A program made the position numbers and the translations under genes. From Actinomadura terrae (GTDB taxonomy: Bacteria > Actinomycetota > Actinomycetes > Streptosporangiales > Streptosporangiaceae), in NCBI RefSeq assembly GCF_022751215.1, contig NZ_JAICDG010000003.1, forward strand, positions 496,001 through 560,000: a DNA stretch of 64,000 nucleotides, given 5' to 3'. Positions 17,801-24,750 of this stretch are shown here, in pieces. Positions within the stretch are counted from its first letter, which is position 1; the number at the start of each line of letters is the position of its first letter. The notes beneath the pieces were generated by a model. It was given only the letters and a program-made list of their open reading frames with translations, was not told the origin of the DNA and did no database searches.

Positions 17801-18512
17801 CGTCCCGGCGGCGCCCGACGAGGCGCGGCCGGCCACGCCCACGCCCAACCCGCCGGAGGACGCCATCCCGGAGCCACCCGTACCCGAGCAGTCCGGATTC
17901 GAGTCGCCGACGCCGGCCGCCGCGGCGGCCGAGCCCGCGCGGATCCCGCCGCCGCCCCGGCCCGCCGCCGGGCCCAAGCGGGTCCCCGAGCGCTCGCCGA
18001 TCTTCGACGCGATGCAGTCGGAGTGGTTCCAGCGCAGATCGGACGCGTCGGCGGGCGAGGACCCGCCGAAGGACTGGGAGTCCCCGGCGGACGCGGGCTT
18101 CCGCGCCGCCGAGGCCGTCCGGGAGCCGGTGACGAGCACGCGCACGTCGGTCGGCCTCCCCAAGCGGGTACCGGGCAAGAACCGCGTGCCCGGCGCGGTG
18201 GGACGCCAGGCGCAGGCGGGCCAGGGACCGGCGCAGGGCGGACCGGCACAGGGCGGACCGGGGCAGGGCGGACCGGGGCAGGCCGGTCCGCTGGGCGGGC
18301 AGCCGCAGGCGGGGCAGGCGCAGCCCGCCGCGCAGGACCGCCCGGGACAGGAAGCACAGGGCAGGCAGGCGCAGGGCCCGCAGGCCGACGCCGTGCGCAA
18401 CCGCTTCGCGAGCTTGCAGCGAGGCGTCCATCGGGGCCGCACCGAGACTCGCGGCGGCACGTCAGGTGAGGCGCCGTCGCAGGGCGACGACGAGACAGGA
18501 GGCACCCGATGA
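14880..18512 (+). CDS. cvnA: Conservon sensor histidine kinase with NIT domain and long disordered tail (CvnA)
   Basis: 1210 residues. Membrane segment 41-60, an extracytoplasmic NIT-type helical sensor domain (about 70-345), second membrane segment about 350-370, HAMP linker about 371-437, a dimerisation helix with RLDHLATRMRR (H492 is the likely phospho-acceptor), then an HATPase domain: N box ELVENATVFS (563-572), DNGVGI (about 597) and RRMGLFVVGRLA (about 623). The last 545 residues are Pro/Gly/Gln-rich with short repeats and no fold. In Streptomyces, CvnA binds and is regulated with CvnB-D as a membrane signalling complex resembling a eukaryotic G-protein system. The stop overlaps cvnB by four bases. 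The tail is unusually long, about 45 % of the protein. Confidence 0.92.
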   Translation: MQPSDAGRDLPRPGEVEARSDPSPRTGSRFSLRNWRVPQRLVVLILVPTVAAVALAGFRISGSASRAEAYGRVEKMADLGESTTRFLQEFIAERDTAVEYIASNHDPALLGAFQDRQRRTDAQLGAVRSAAGRIDSSFGGEAVRDATAVRGRLDGVKAVRSLATSTKVPAFTVLQKYTESARELTGILDALSQNVADDRLAEASRALGSLSRAKEAVSRERALLLIGAHGHRLATDELNALTAARAEEDSAVTAFRGSSSVAQRQLFEDTVVGTRIDQARDLRQRAITAASAGNGRLPIALGTSHAALVIRSAMTEMVDQMRKVEESLAGDIRKISDERGADARQSTITDAIVAAVLLLFVLLITAFMARSLVKPLRRLQQGALEVAGTRLPGLVDRLRDPEAAAGGIEVQPIDIDSTDEIGQVARAFDEVHREAVRLAADEAVLRGNINAMFVNLSRRSQSLIERQLRLIEELEQSERDEEQLANLFRLDHLATRMRRNCENLLVLGGQEQARRWNRPVPLIDVVRASLSEVEQYERVALRVQGDMTVAGPVVNDLVHLLAELVENATVFSAEHTKVTVSGQLLSGGGSMLQITDNGVGISPEELEQANWRLANPPVIDFSAARRMGLFVVGRLAVRHGIRVELRAAQGGGLTAFVVLPDAVVSPGESAGIGSRGFGAGAAPREAGASGGGQLAALTTTTEPPALGAGGAGGAFEQAGTFGQGGALQQEEYGSGPHPSLGSGPQPSLGSGGHPMVGGSGAHRVVGGGTGPMAQAGGGAHAVPPGAVPPGVTGPMPIVPPVDQRPADASPPAGEPYPSEPFGSDAYPVQPRTPADDRPSRAPGELPVREPGANLPGRPGAGDGQPNGLFQPRGEQPRAERPQGEQPAGERPRGAAGRNGLYRPGRHTGPQSVVPEAQPVVPEAGAPRHIPWETGPLQQVGGDTGPLPSDTLADGSPGGARTRPSGGGAPWGDNGVPAAPDEARPATPTPNPPEDAIPEPPVPEQSGFESPTPAAAAAEPARIPPPPRPAAGPKRVPERSPIFDAMQSEWFQRRSDASAGEDPPKDWESPADAGFRAAEAVREPVTSTRTSVGLPKRVPGKNRVPGAVGRQAQAGQGPAQGGPAQGGPGQGGPGQAGPLGGQPQAGQAQPAAQDRPGQEAQGRQAQGPQADAVRNRFASLQRGVHRGRTETRGGTSGEAPSQGDDETGGTR
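18221..18290 (+). repeat. 15-bp tandem repeat in the CvnA tail
   Basis: A run of degenerate 15-bp units around GCAGGGCGGACCGGG encodes repeated GQGGP-type pentapeptides in the disordered C-terminus of CvnA. A second repeated stretch, with SLGSGPQPSLGSG-like units, lies near 17071-17180. Confidence 0.75.
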
Positions 18513-18958
18513 GCGGGCAGGATCTCAACTGGTTGGTGACGAACTTCGCGGACCGGGTCCCGAAGGTCGCGCACGCCGTCGTGGTCTCCTCGGACGGCCT
18601 GCCGATGGCCTACTCCTCGGGCTTCCCGCCCGAGCGCGCCGACCAGCTGTCGGCCATCGCCTCCGGGCTGATGAGCCTGACGCAGGGCGCGGCGAAGATC
18701 TTCGACGCGGGCGGGGTGAGCCAGACCGTCGTCGAGATGGACCGCGGGCTGCTGTTCGTCATGTCGATCACCAACGGGTCGGTGTTCGCGGTGCTCGCCG
18801 CGCCCGACTGCGACCTCGGCCTCGTCGCGTACGAGATGACGCTGCTGGTGGAGCGGGTCGGCCGGGTGCTGACGCCCGCGCTGCGCACCCCGGAGCAGCA
18901 GCCGCCGTACCCGGGGCCGCCGGTGACCGAGATGGGCGCGGGGCCCGCCCGTTATTGA
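18509..18958 (+). CDS. cvnB: Roadblock/LC7-domain protein (CvnB)
   Basis: 149 residues of the Roadblock/LC7 fold: DLNWLVTNFADRVPKVAHAV, then VVSSDGLPMAYSSG and a long C-terminal helix (YEMTLLVERVGRVL). MglB-like proteins of this fold act on small GTPases such as MglA, here CvnD. Overlap of four bases with cvnA couples their synthesis. The short Pro-rich tail is variable. Identity as the second gene of a conservon is secure from gene order; the biochemical effect on CvnD is inferred from the family. Confidence 0.93.
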   Translation: MSGQDLNWLVTNFADRVPKVAHAVVVSSDGLPMAYSSGFPPERADQLSAIASGLMSLTQGAAKIFDAGGVSQTVVEMDRGLLFVMSITNGSVFAVLAAPDCDLGLVAYEMTLLVERVGRVLTPALRTPEQQPPYPGPPVTEMGAGPARY

Positions 18959-18988
18959 CCGGACTGACTCTGACGGAGGTCGGGCGAG

Positions 18989-19453
18989 ATGGATCGAGGC
19001 AGTTCCTACGGAGGCGGTCCGGGAGGTCCGGGCGGCCCGGGGCGCTGGCCGGGGGACCAGGGGCGGATGCCGGGGCCGGGGGGCCGGCCGCCCGCACGTG
19101 AGGAGGAGGACGCCAGCTCGCTGGTGCGCCCGTACGCCGTCACCGGGGGACGCACGAAGCCGCGGTACGACCTGGCCATCGAGGCCCTGGTCACCGCGGC
19201 GCCCTACCCGCCGCGGGACGTGGCCGTGCTGACCCCGGAGTACCGGGCGATCATGGACCTGTGCCGGTCGGCCCGATCGGTGGCGGAGGTGTCCGCGATG
19301 CTCCGCATCCCGCTCGGCGTCGCGCGGGTGCTCGTCGCCGACATGGCCGTCGAGGGACTGCTGCGCCTGCACCAGTCGCGTCCCACCACGACCGGCGGCC
19401 AGCCGGACCTCCGTTTGCTAGAAAGGGTGCTCAGTGGCCTTCGGAAGCTCTGA
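18989..19453 (+). CDS. cvnC: DUF742 winged-helix-like protein (CvnC)
   Basis: 154 residues. A Gly/Pro-rich N-terminal 35 residues precede SSLVRPYAVTGGRTKPRYDL, the signature of DUF742. The C-terminal half (SVAEVSAMLRIPLGVARVLV then DLRLLERVLSGLRKL) looks like a winged-helix domain. CvnC proteins are conservon components of unproven function, possibly adaptor or DNA-binding. GGAGG at 18974-18978 supports the ATG. The 3' end overlaps cvnD by 20 bases. Confidence 0.92.
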   Translation: MDRGSSYGGGPGGPGGPGRWPGDQGRMPGPGGRPPAREEEDASSLVRPYAVTGGRTKPRYDLAIEALVTAAPYPPRDVAVLTPEYRAIMDLCRSARSVAEVSAMLRIPLGVARVLVADMAVEGLLRLHQSRPTTTGGQPDLRLLERVLSGLRKL

Positions 19454-20069
19454 TCAGGTTCCACCCCCGGGGCCGCACGGCGCAGAGGCCGAGCTGACCT
19501 CTGTGAAGATCGTCGTCGGCGGCGGGTTCGGCGTCGGCAAGACCACCTTCGTCGGGTCGGTCTCGGAGATCATGCCGCTCACCACCGAGGCGGTGATGAC
19601 CGCCGCCAGCGCCGACGTGGACGACCTGTCGGCCGTCCCCGACAAGACGACGACCACGGTCGCGATGGACTTCGGCCGCGTCTCGCTCGACCGCGAGCTG
19701 ATCCTGTACCTGTTCGGCACGCCCGGCCAGCACCGCTTCTGGTTCATGTGGGACGACCTGGTCCGCGGCGCGATCGGCGCGGTCGTGCTGGTCGACACCC
19801 GCCGGCTGGAGGACTGCTTCGCCGCCGTCGACTACTTCGAGGAGCTCGGGCTGCCGTTCGTCGTGGGCGTGAACGGGTTCCACGGCGAGTTCCAGTACGC
19901 GGTCGAGGACATCCGCGACGCCCTGTCGATCAGCGGGCACGTGCCGATCGTCCAGTGCGACGCGCGCAACCGCGAGTCGACCAAGCAGGTGCTGATCACG
20001 CTCGTCCAGCACGCGATGTCGGTGCACGCCACCGCCGCGCCGGGGACGACCTCCCCGAGCTGGACCTGA
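19434..20069 (+). CDS. cvnD: Conservon small GTPase (CvnD)
   Basis: 211 residues, Ras-like/MglA-like GTPase. P-loop GGGFGVGKTTFVGSVSE, switch region with TTTTVAMDFGR, and G3-like LFGTPGQHRFWFMWDDL. The usual NKxD of G4 is replaced by VGVNGFHG, typical of this family. It is the output element of the conservon and is expected to be regulated by CvnA/CvnB at the membrane. No cytochrome P450 follows, unlike some conservons. GTG start with AAAGGG seven bases upstream; the start lies inside cvnC. Confidence 0.93.
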   Translation: MAFGSSDQVPPPGPHGAEAELTSVKIVVGGGFGVGKTTFVGSVSEIMPLTTEAVMTAASADVDDLSAVPDKTTTTVAMDFGRVSLDRELILYLFGTPGQHRFWFMWDDLVRGAIGAVVLVDTRRLEDCFAAVDYFEELGLPFVVGVNGFHGEFQYAVEDIRDALSISGHVPIVQCDARNRESTKQVLITLVQHAMSVHATAAPGTTSPSWT

Positions 20070-20213
20070 CCCTCCCCGCGCGCACGCCGGCCGCCACCCT
20101 CCGGCCGGGGCGTGTCGTCTCGCCCACATCAGGGCGGTCTACGGTCGCGTAGGTTGCGTGCACCATGCATCATTGCCCACGTGATCGAGAACGAACGGGC
20201 ACGGGGGACGGCG

Positions 20214-20987
20214 ATGGAAGAGATGGGGCGGATCCGGACGTACGTGGCCCTCGGCGACAGCTTCACCGAGGGCCTGAACGACCCCTATCCGGGTGAGCCG
20301 GACCGCTTCCGCGGCTGGGCCGACCGGCTCGCCGAGCACCTCGACGCCCGCGACCCCGGCCTGCACTACGCCAACCTCGCCGTCCGCGGCAAGCTCGTCC
20401 GGCAGGTCGTCGAGGACCAGGTGCCGCGGGCCGTCGAGCTGGAGCCCGACCTGGTGACGTTCTGCGCCGGCGGCAACGACATGCTGCGTCCCGGCGCCGA
20501 CCCGGACGCGCTCGCCGTGGTCTTCGACGACGCCGTCCGGCGGCTGCGCGGCACCGGCGCCCGCGTGGTGGTCTTCACCGGCTTCGACCCGCGCGGGCTG
20601 AACACCGCGACGCGCATCCGCGGCCGGGCCGCGACCTTCAACATGCACCTGCGCGCGATCGCCGACCGCCGCGGCTGCGACGTCGTCGACCTGTGGTCGC
20701 TGCGCGTGTTCAACGACCGGCGCGCCTGGTTCGAGGACCGGCTGCACCTGTCGCCCGAGGGGCACCGCCGCATGGCCCTGCGCGTCGCGGAGGTCATCGG
20801 CGTCCCGGTCGAGGGCGACTGGCGCGAGCCGTGGCCGCCGCTGGACCCCGCGAACTGGCTCACCTCGCGCCGCGCGGACCTCTACTGGGCCCGCGCGTAC
20901 CTGCTCCCCTGGATCGGGCGCCGCGCCACCGGCCGCTCCTCCGGCGACGGCCGCGTGCCCAAACGCCCCAACGCGCGCCCGCTCTAG
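20214..20987 (+). CDS. SGNH/GDSL-family hydrolase
   Basis: About 257 residues. Block I YVALGDSFTEGLNDP (nucleophile Ser), block III CAGGNDMLRPG, and block V DRLHLSPEG with the catalytic Asp-x-x-His give a complete GDSL esterase. No signal peptide, so it is cytoplasmic. Members hydrolyse acyl esters of lipids or sugars; the substrate here is unknown. ATG at 20214 follows GGGGGA at 20203-20208. An in-frame ATG at 20223 with GGAAGAG before it is equally plausible. A monocistronic gene between the conservon and the AAA+ gene. Confidence 0.88.
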   Translation: MEEMGRIRTYVALGDSFTEGLNDPYPGEPDRFRGWADRLAEHLDARDPGLHYANLAVRGKLVRQVVEDQVPRAVELEPDLVTFCAGGNDMLRPGADPDALAVVFDDAVRRLRGTGARVVVFTGFDPRGLNTATRIRGRAATFNMHLRAIADRRGCDVVDLWSLRVFNDRRAWFEDRLHLSPEGHRRMALRVAEVIGVPVEGDWREPWPPLDPANWLTSRRADLYWARAYLLPWIGRRATGRSSGDGRVPKRPNARPL

Positions 20988-21082
20988 TGGCGCGACGGGA
21001 TGTGCGTGATCGAGCCGGGTCGTAGGGTGCATGCCAGACGTACGTCACCCCCGACCCGCTGCGTAGGAGAAGGACCCCTCTG

Positions 21083-24000
21083 GTGAGTGCCCCCCGGCTG
21101 CCGGACCATCTCGAAGTGCTGCTCACGGACGAGCCCGTCCTGGACGTGTACGCGTTCGGGCCGTGGCGCGTCCCCGACGGCCTGTACGAGGAGATGCGCG
21201 AGCGCGCGGTCGCCTACAACGCCGACCCGCGCGCGATCGTGCTGACCAGGCAGCTCAGCGACTTCTACGGCAAGGACACGAGCGCGGCGGGCGCCGAGCA
21301 GTGGTCGCTGCTGACGTTCCTGCTGGGGGCGTCGGCGGTGCGGGGCGGGACGCGCGGCGACGTGGACTACGAGCTGCTGTCGGCGTTCCTCGCGACGCCG
21401 GAGCCGGCCGTCCGGGACCCGCTGGCGTGGTTCACCCAGGGCGGCCGCTGGCGGCCGCCGGGGCTGTGGCTCCCCGAGCCCGCCGGCGACGACCGGGAGC
21501 GCCGCGCCGTCATGTTCGAGCTGGCGCGCGCGGGCCTGGACGTCTTCGACGGGCTGGAGCCGCTGGAGCGGCGGCGCCGGACGCTGATGGACCTGTTCGA
21601 CCGGCGGGCGTCCGACCCGGTGCTGCGCGAGCAGGACATGACCGTCCCGCAGAAGGCGCTGGAGGAGGTGTGGACGGCGGGCCTCCGCGACGACGAGCTC
21701 GCCGTGCTGCCCGAGATGGCCGGGCCGCTCGCCTACCTCGGCTGGGCGTGCGAGGGCCTGGACGCGGCGCACGAGCGGCTCGCCGGGGCCGTCTCCGACG
21801 GCGACGACCCGGACGTCGCGCTGGCCCTGCTGCTGCTCGCGGCGGAGGCGCGGGTCGTCCCGGCGGAGCTGGCGGTGGCGCTCGGGACGACCCGCTACGA
21901 GAACCTGGAGGAGCGGTTCCAGGCGGCGCGCGAGGGCTTCGCGGCCGAGGCGTGGCAGCAGGACGTGCGCGCCTGGCTGGCCCGCGCGCTGGTCGCGGGC
22001 GAGGCCGACGCCGCGCGGGCCTGGCTCGACATGGCGGTGCGGATCACCGGCGCCGTGCAGGGCCTGCCGGACGCGGCGATCAGCCCGCGCTGCCGCGTGC
22101 CGGTCCGGCCGTTCCAGGCCGACCTGCGCCGGCTGTTCACGGCGCGGCGCGTGTTCAACCCGCTGGGCTCGGCGCTGTTCCCCGAGCGGGTCGCGGACGA
22201 GCGTCCCGGCCGGGCCGCCGACGACGGGCGCTCCGCGCGCGACGAGGCCGTCGCCGAGGCGATCGTCGGGCAGCCGGAGCTGACCCGCGCCGTCCAGGAC
22301 GCGCTGGCGGCGCGGCTCGCGGGGGAGCGGCCGGTCCGGCTGCTGGTCGCCGGGCCCGAGGGGACCGGCAAAGGCACCGCCGCCGAGGTGCTGGAGCGCG
22401 TCCTCGCCGAGCGCGGCGTGCTGCGCGAGGCGCTGTGGGTCTCCGACCAGGTGTTCGCCTCGCTCGGCGTGAGCGACGCCGTGCTGTGGCTCCAGGCCCG
22501 CGTCCGCGACTGCGTCGAGGCGCGGATGCTGCTGGTCGTCGACGACCTGGAGCGGCTCGTCACCTACGAGCGGTGCGGCCCGGCGGCGGTGGAGGAGCTG
22601 CGGCGGCTGCTCGCGCGCTCGCCGGCGCTGGACGTCGTCGCGCTGTGCCGGCCGGGCGGCGACCGGCGGCTGATCGACGCCAATCCGGCGCTGGTCCGGG
22701 CGTTCGAGGTCGCCCGCACCCGCGACTTCGCCGAGGACGACTACGCCGAGCTGTTCACCCGCGCCGCCGCCCGGCGCGGCGCGCGCGTCGCGGACGGGGT
22801 CGCCGCGACCGCCGGGGTGCTGCTCACCCGCACGCCGCCGCTGCTCAACCTGCGCGGCGCGCGGCTCGTGGAGCACATGGCCGGGCAGTGCGTCGCCGCC
22901 GCGCGGGCCCGCACCCCCGCCGACGAGCTGGAGATCACCGGCGCGGACCTGCCGCAGCGGATCGTGCACGGCCGCCGCTCCGACCGCGACCCGCTCGCCG
23001 AGCTGGCCGCCTGCGCCGGCATCGAGCCGGTCAAGCGGGAGGTCGACGCGCTGGTCGCCGAGGCGAAGGCGGCGAGCCTGCGCCGCGAGGCGGGGATGGC
23101 GGTCGCCGCGCGGCCCCGGCACCTGGTGTTCACCGGCAACCCCGGCACCGGCAAGAGCCTGGTCGCGCGCATCCTCGGGCGGATCTACGCCGACATCGGG
23201 GCCCTCTCCTCGGGCCACATGGTCGAGGTCGACCGCGCCGAGCTGCTCGGCGAGTACTCCAGCGAGAGCGTGCTGCGCGTCCGGCGGGCGGTGGAGCAGG
23301 CGCTCGGCGGCGTCCTCGTCGTCCGGGACGCGCACGTGTTCGCGCCGTCGGCCGCCGAGGCCTCGCGCGGCCGGGAGGTGCTGGACGTGCTCGGGACCGC
23401 CGTCCAGGCGCACGCCGACGACCTGGTCGTCGTGCTGACCGGGCCGGAGGCGGAGCTGAACGGGCTGCTGAAGTCCACGCCCGACCTCGCCGCGTTCTTC
23501 CCCCGCACGATCCGCTTCCCCGACCTGGCCGAGGACGAGCTGGTCGAGGTGTTCGCCGCCAAGGCCGCCGACGCCGGGTTCGCGCTGGCCCCCGGCGTGC
23601 TGGACAAGGTCCGCGCGCTCGCCCAGGCGGCGCCGCGCGACCGCGGCTTCGGCAACGCCCGCATCATGATCAACCTGCTGGACCGGGCCGTCGCGATGCA
23701 GGGGCGCCGCGTCCTGGCCGACGGCGTCGTCGACGAGAACGAGTCGCTGGACGAGATCCTGCTGGAGGACGTGCCCGACACGCTCGCCCGGGGCCGCGAG
23801 GAGGGGTCGGGCGATCCGCTCGCCGACATCGGCCGCCTCATCGGCCTGGACGCGATCAAGGCGGAGGTGGCCTCGCTGGTCGCCGAGGCGCGCGCCGAGC
23901 AGATCCGGCGGGACGCGGGCGTCCCGATCGCCTCCCCAGCCCGGCACATGGTGTTCATGGGCAACCCCGGCACCGCCAAGACGACGATCGCGCGGCTGAT

Positions 24001-24664
24001 CGCCGCCGTGTACGCGCAGCTCGGGCTGCTGTCCTCGGGCCACCTCGTCGAGGTCACCCGCGCCGACCTCGTCGCCGACTACATCGGGCAGACCGCGCCC
24101 CGGGTGCGCGGCGCGGTCGAGCGCGCGCTCGGCGGCGTCCTGTTCGTGGACGAGGCGTACGCGCTGTCCTCGGCGGGCGGCGACGGCCGCGACTTCGGCC
24201 ACGAGGCGGTCGCCGAGCTGCTGCGGCTGATGGAGGAGCACCGCAACGACCTGGTCGTCATCGTCGCGGGCTACGACGCGGAGATGGAGCGGTTCCTGAA
24301 GTTCAACCCGGGGCTGGACTCCCGCTTCCCGAAGGTGCTGCGCTTCCCCGACTACTCCGCCGACGAGCTCGTCACGATCTTCGAGTCGATGGCGGCGGAG
24401 AAGGGCTTCGAGCTGGCCCCCGGCCTGCTGGACGCGCTGCGCCGGCTCGTCGCCGCGCTGCCGCGCGGGGCCTCGTTCGGCAACGCGCGGGTCGTCCGCA
24501 ACCTGCTGGAGGCGGCCGTGTCGCGGCAGGCGGGCCGCATCACCGCCGCGCACGACGCGGCCCCCGGCGAGGTCGACGCCGCCGAGGTGCGGCTGCTGCG
24601 GCCCGAGGACCTGCCGGACGCCCCGTCCCGCGACGACGCGGGAGGCTTCGGCCCCTACATCTAG
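21083..24664 (+). CDS. Three-module AAA+ ATPase of the CbxX/SpoVK type
   Basis: 1193 residues. Residues 1-400 form a helical region of no named family. Three AAA modules follow. Module 1: Walker A GPEGTGKGT (about 424) and Walker B MLLVVDDLERL (about 482). Module 2: GNPGTGKS (about 684), but Walker B reads VLVVRDAHVF (about 744), lacking the catalytic Asp-Glu pair. Module 3: GNPGTAKTT (about 960) with an intact VLFVDEAYAL (about 1019). Modules 2 and 3 are CbxX/CfqX-like, as in EccA and Rubisco activases. Hydrolysis is therefore expected mainly in module 3. Target unknown; a remodelling chaperone is likely. GTG start with AAGGA eight bases upstream. Confidence 0.88.
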   Translation: MSAPRLPDHLEVLLTDEPVLDVYAFGPWRVPDGLYEEMRERAVAYNADPRAIVLTRQLSDFYGKDTSAAGAEQWSLLTFLLGASAVRGGTRGDVDYELLSAFLATPEPAVRDPLAWFTQGGRWRPPGLWLPEPAGDDRERRAVMFELARAGLDVFDGLEPLERRRRTLMDLFDRRASDPVLREQDMTVPQKALEEVWTAGLRDDELAVLPEMAGPLAYLGWACEGLDAAHERLAGAVSDGDDPDVALALLLLAAEARVVPAELAVALGTTRYENLEERFQAAREGFAAEAWQQDVRAWLARALVAGEADAARAWLDMAVRITGAVQGLPDAAISPRCRVPVRPFQADLRRLFTARRVFNPLGSALFPERVADERPGRAADDGRSARDEAVAEAIVGQPELTRAVQDALAARLAGERPVRLLVAGPEGTGKGTAAEVLERVLAERGVLREALWVSDQVFASLGVSDAVLWLQARVRDCVEARMLLVVDDLERLVTYERCGPAAVEELRRLLARSPALDVVALCRPGGDRRLIDANPALVRAFEVARTRDFAEDDYAELFTRAAARRGARVADGVAATAGVLLTRTPPLLNLRGARLVEHMAGQCVAAARARTPADELEITGADLPQRIVHGRRSDRDPLAELAACAGIEPVKREVDALVAEAKAASLRREAGMAVAARPRHLVFTGNPGTGKSLVARILGRIYADIGALSSGHMVEVDRAELLGEYSSESVLRVRRAVEQALGGVLVVRDAHVFAPSAAEASRGREVLDVLGTAVQAHADDLVVVLTGPEAELNGLLKSTPDLAAFFPRTIRFPDLAEDELVEVFAAKAADAGFALAPGVLDKVRALAQAAPRDRGFGNARIMINLLDRAVAMQGRRVLADGVVDENESLDEILLEDVPDTLARGREEGSGDPLADIGRLIGLDAIKAEVASLVAEARAEQIRRDAGVPIASPARHMVFMGNPGTAKTTIARLIAAVYAQLGLLSSGHLVEVTRADLVADYIGQTAPRVRGAVERALGGVLFVDEAYALSSAGGDGRDFGHEAVAELLRLMEEHRNDLVVIVAGYDAEMERFLKFNPGLDSRFPKVLRFPDYSADELVTIFESMAAEKGFELAPGLLDALRRLVAALPRGASFGNARVVRNLLEAAVSRQAGRITAAHDAAPGEVDAAEVRLLRPEDLPDAPSRDDAGGFGPYI

Positions 24665-24678
24665 CCGCCGGTCGGGTA

Positions 24679-24705
24679 GTTCGATTCGAACGGCGGAATT
24701 ATAAT
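24679..24705 (+). promoter_or_regulatory. Promoter with perfect TATAAT and a palindrome over the -35 region
   Basis: TATAAT at 24700-24705 is a perfect -10 in a genome where these are rare. No good -35 exists; the palindrome GTTCGATTCGAAC (24679-24691) sits in its place, suggesting an activator or repressor site. The ATG of the NUDIX-cyclase gene is 45 bases further on. Confidence 0.6.
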
Positions 24706-24750
24706 GCGGGCGGTTTGCGTGTTCAGTGAGCGCAGAGCGGAGTTGACATT

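Noticed and set aside
24679..24691. GTTCGATTCGAAC looks like a tRNA T-loop
   Set aside because: No acceptor stem, D-arm or anticodon arm can be folded around it; it directly follows a gene stop and precedes a -10 box.
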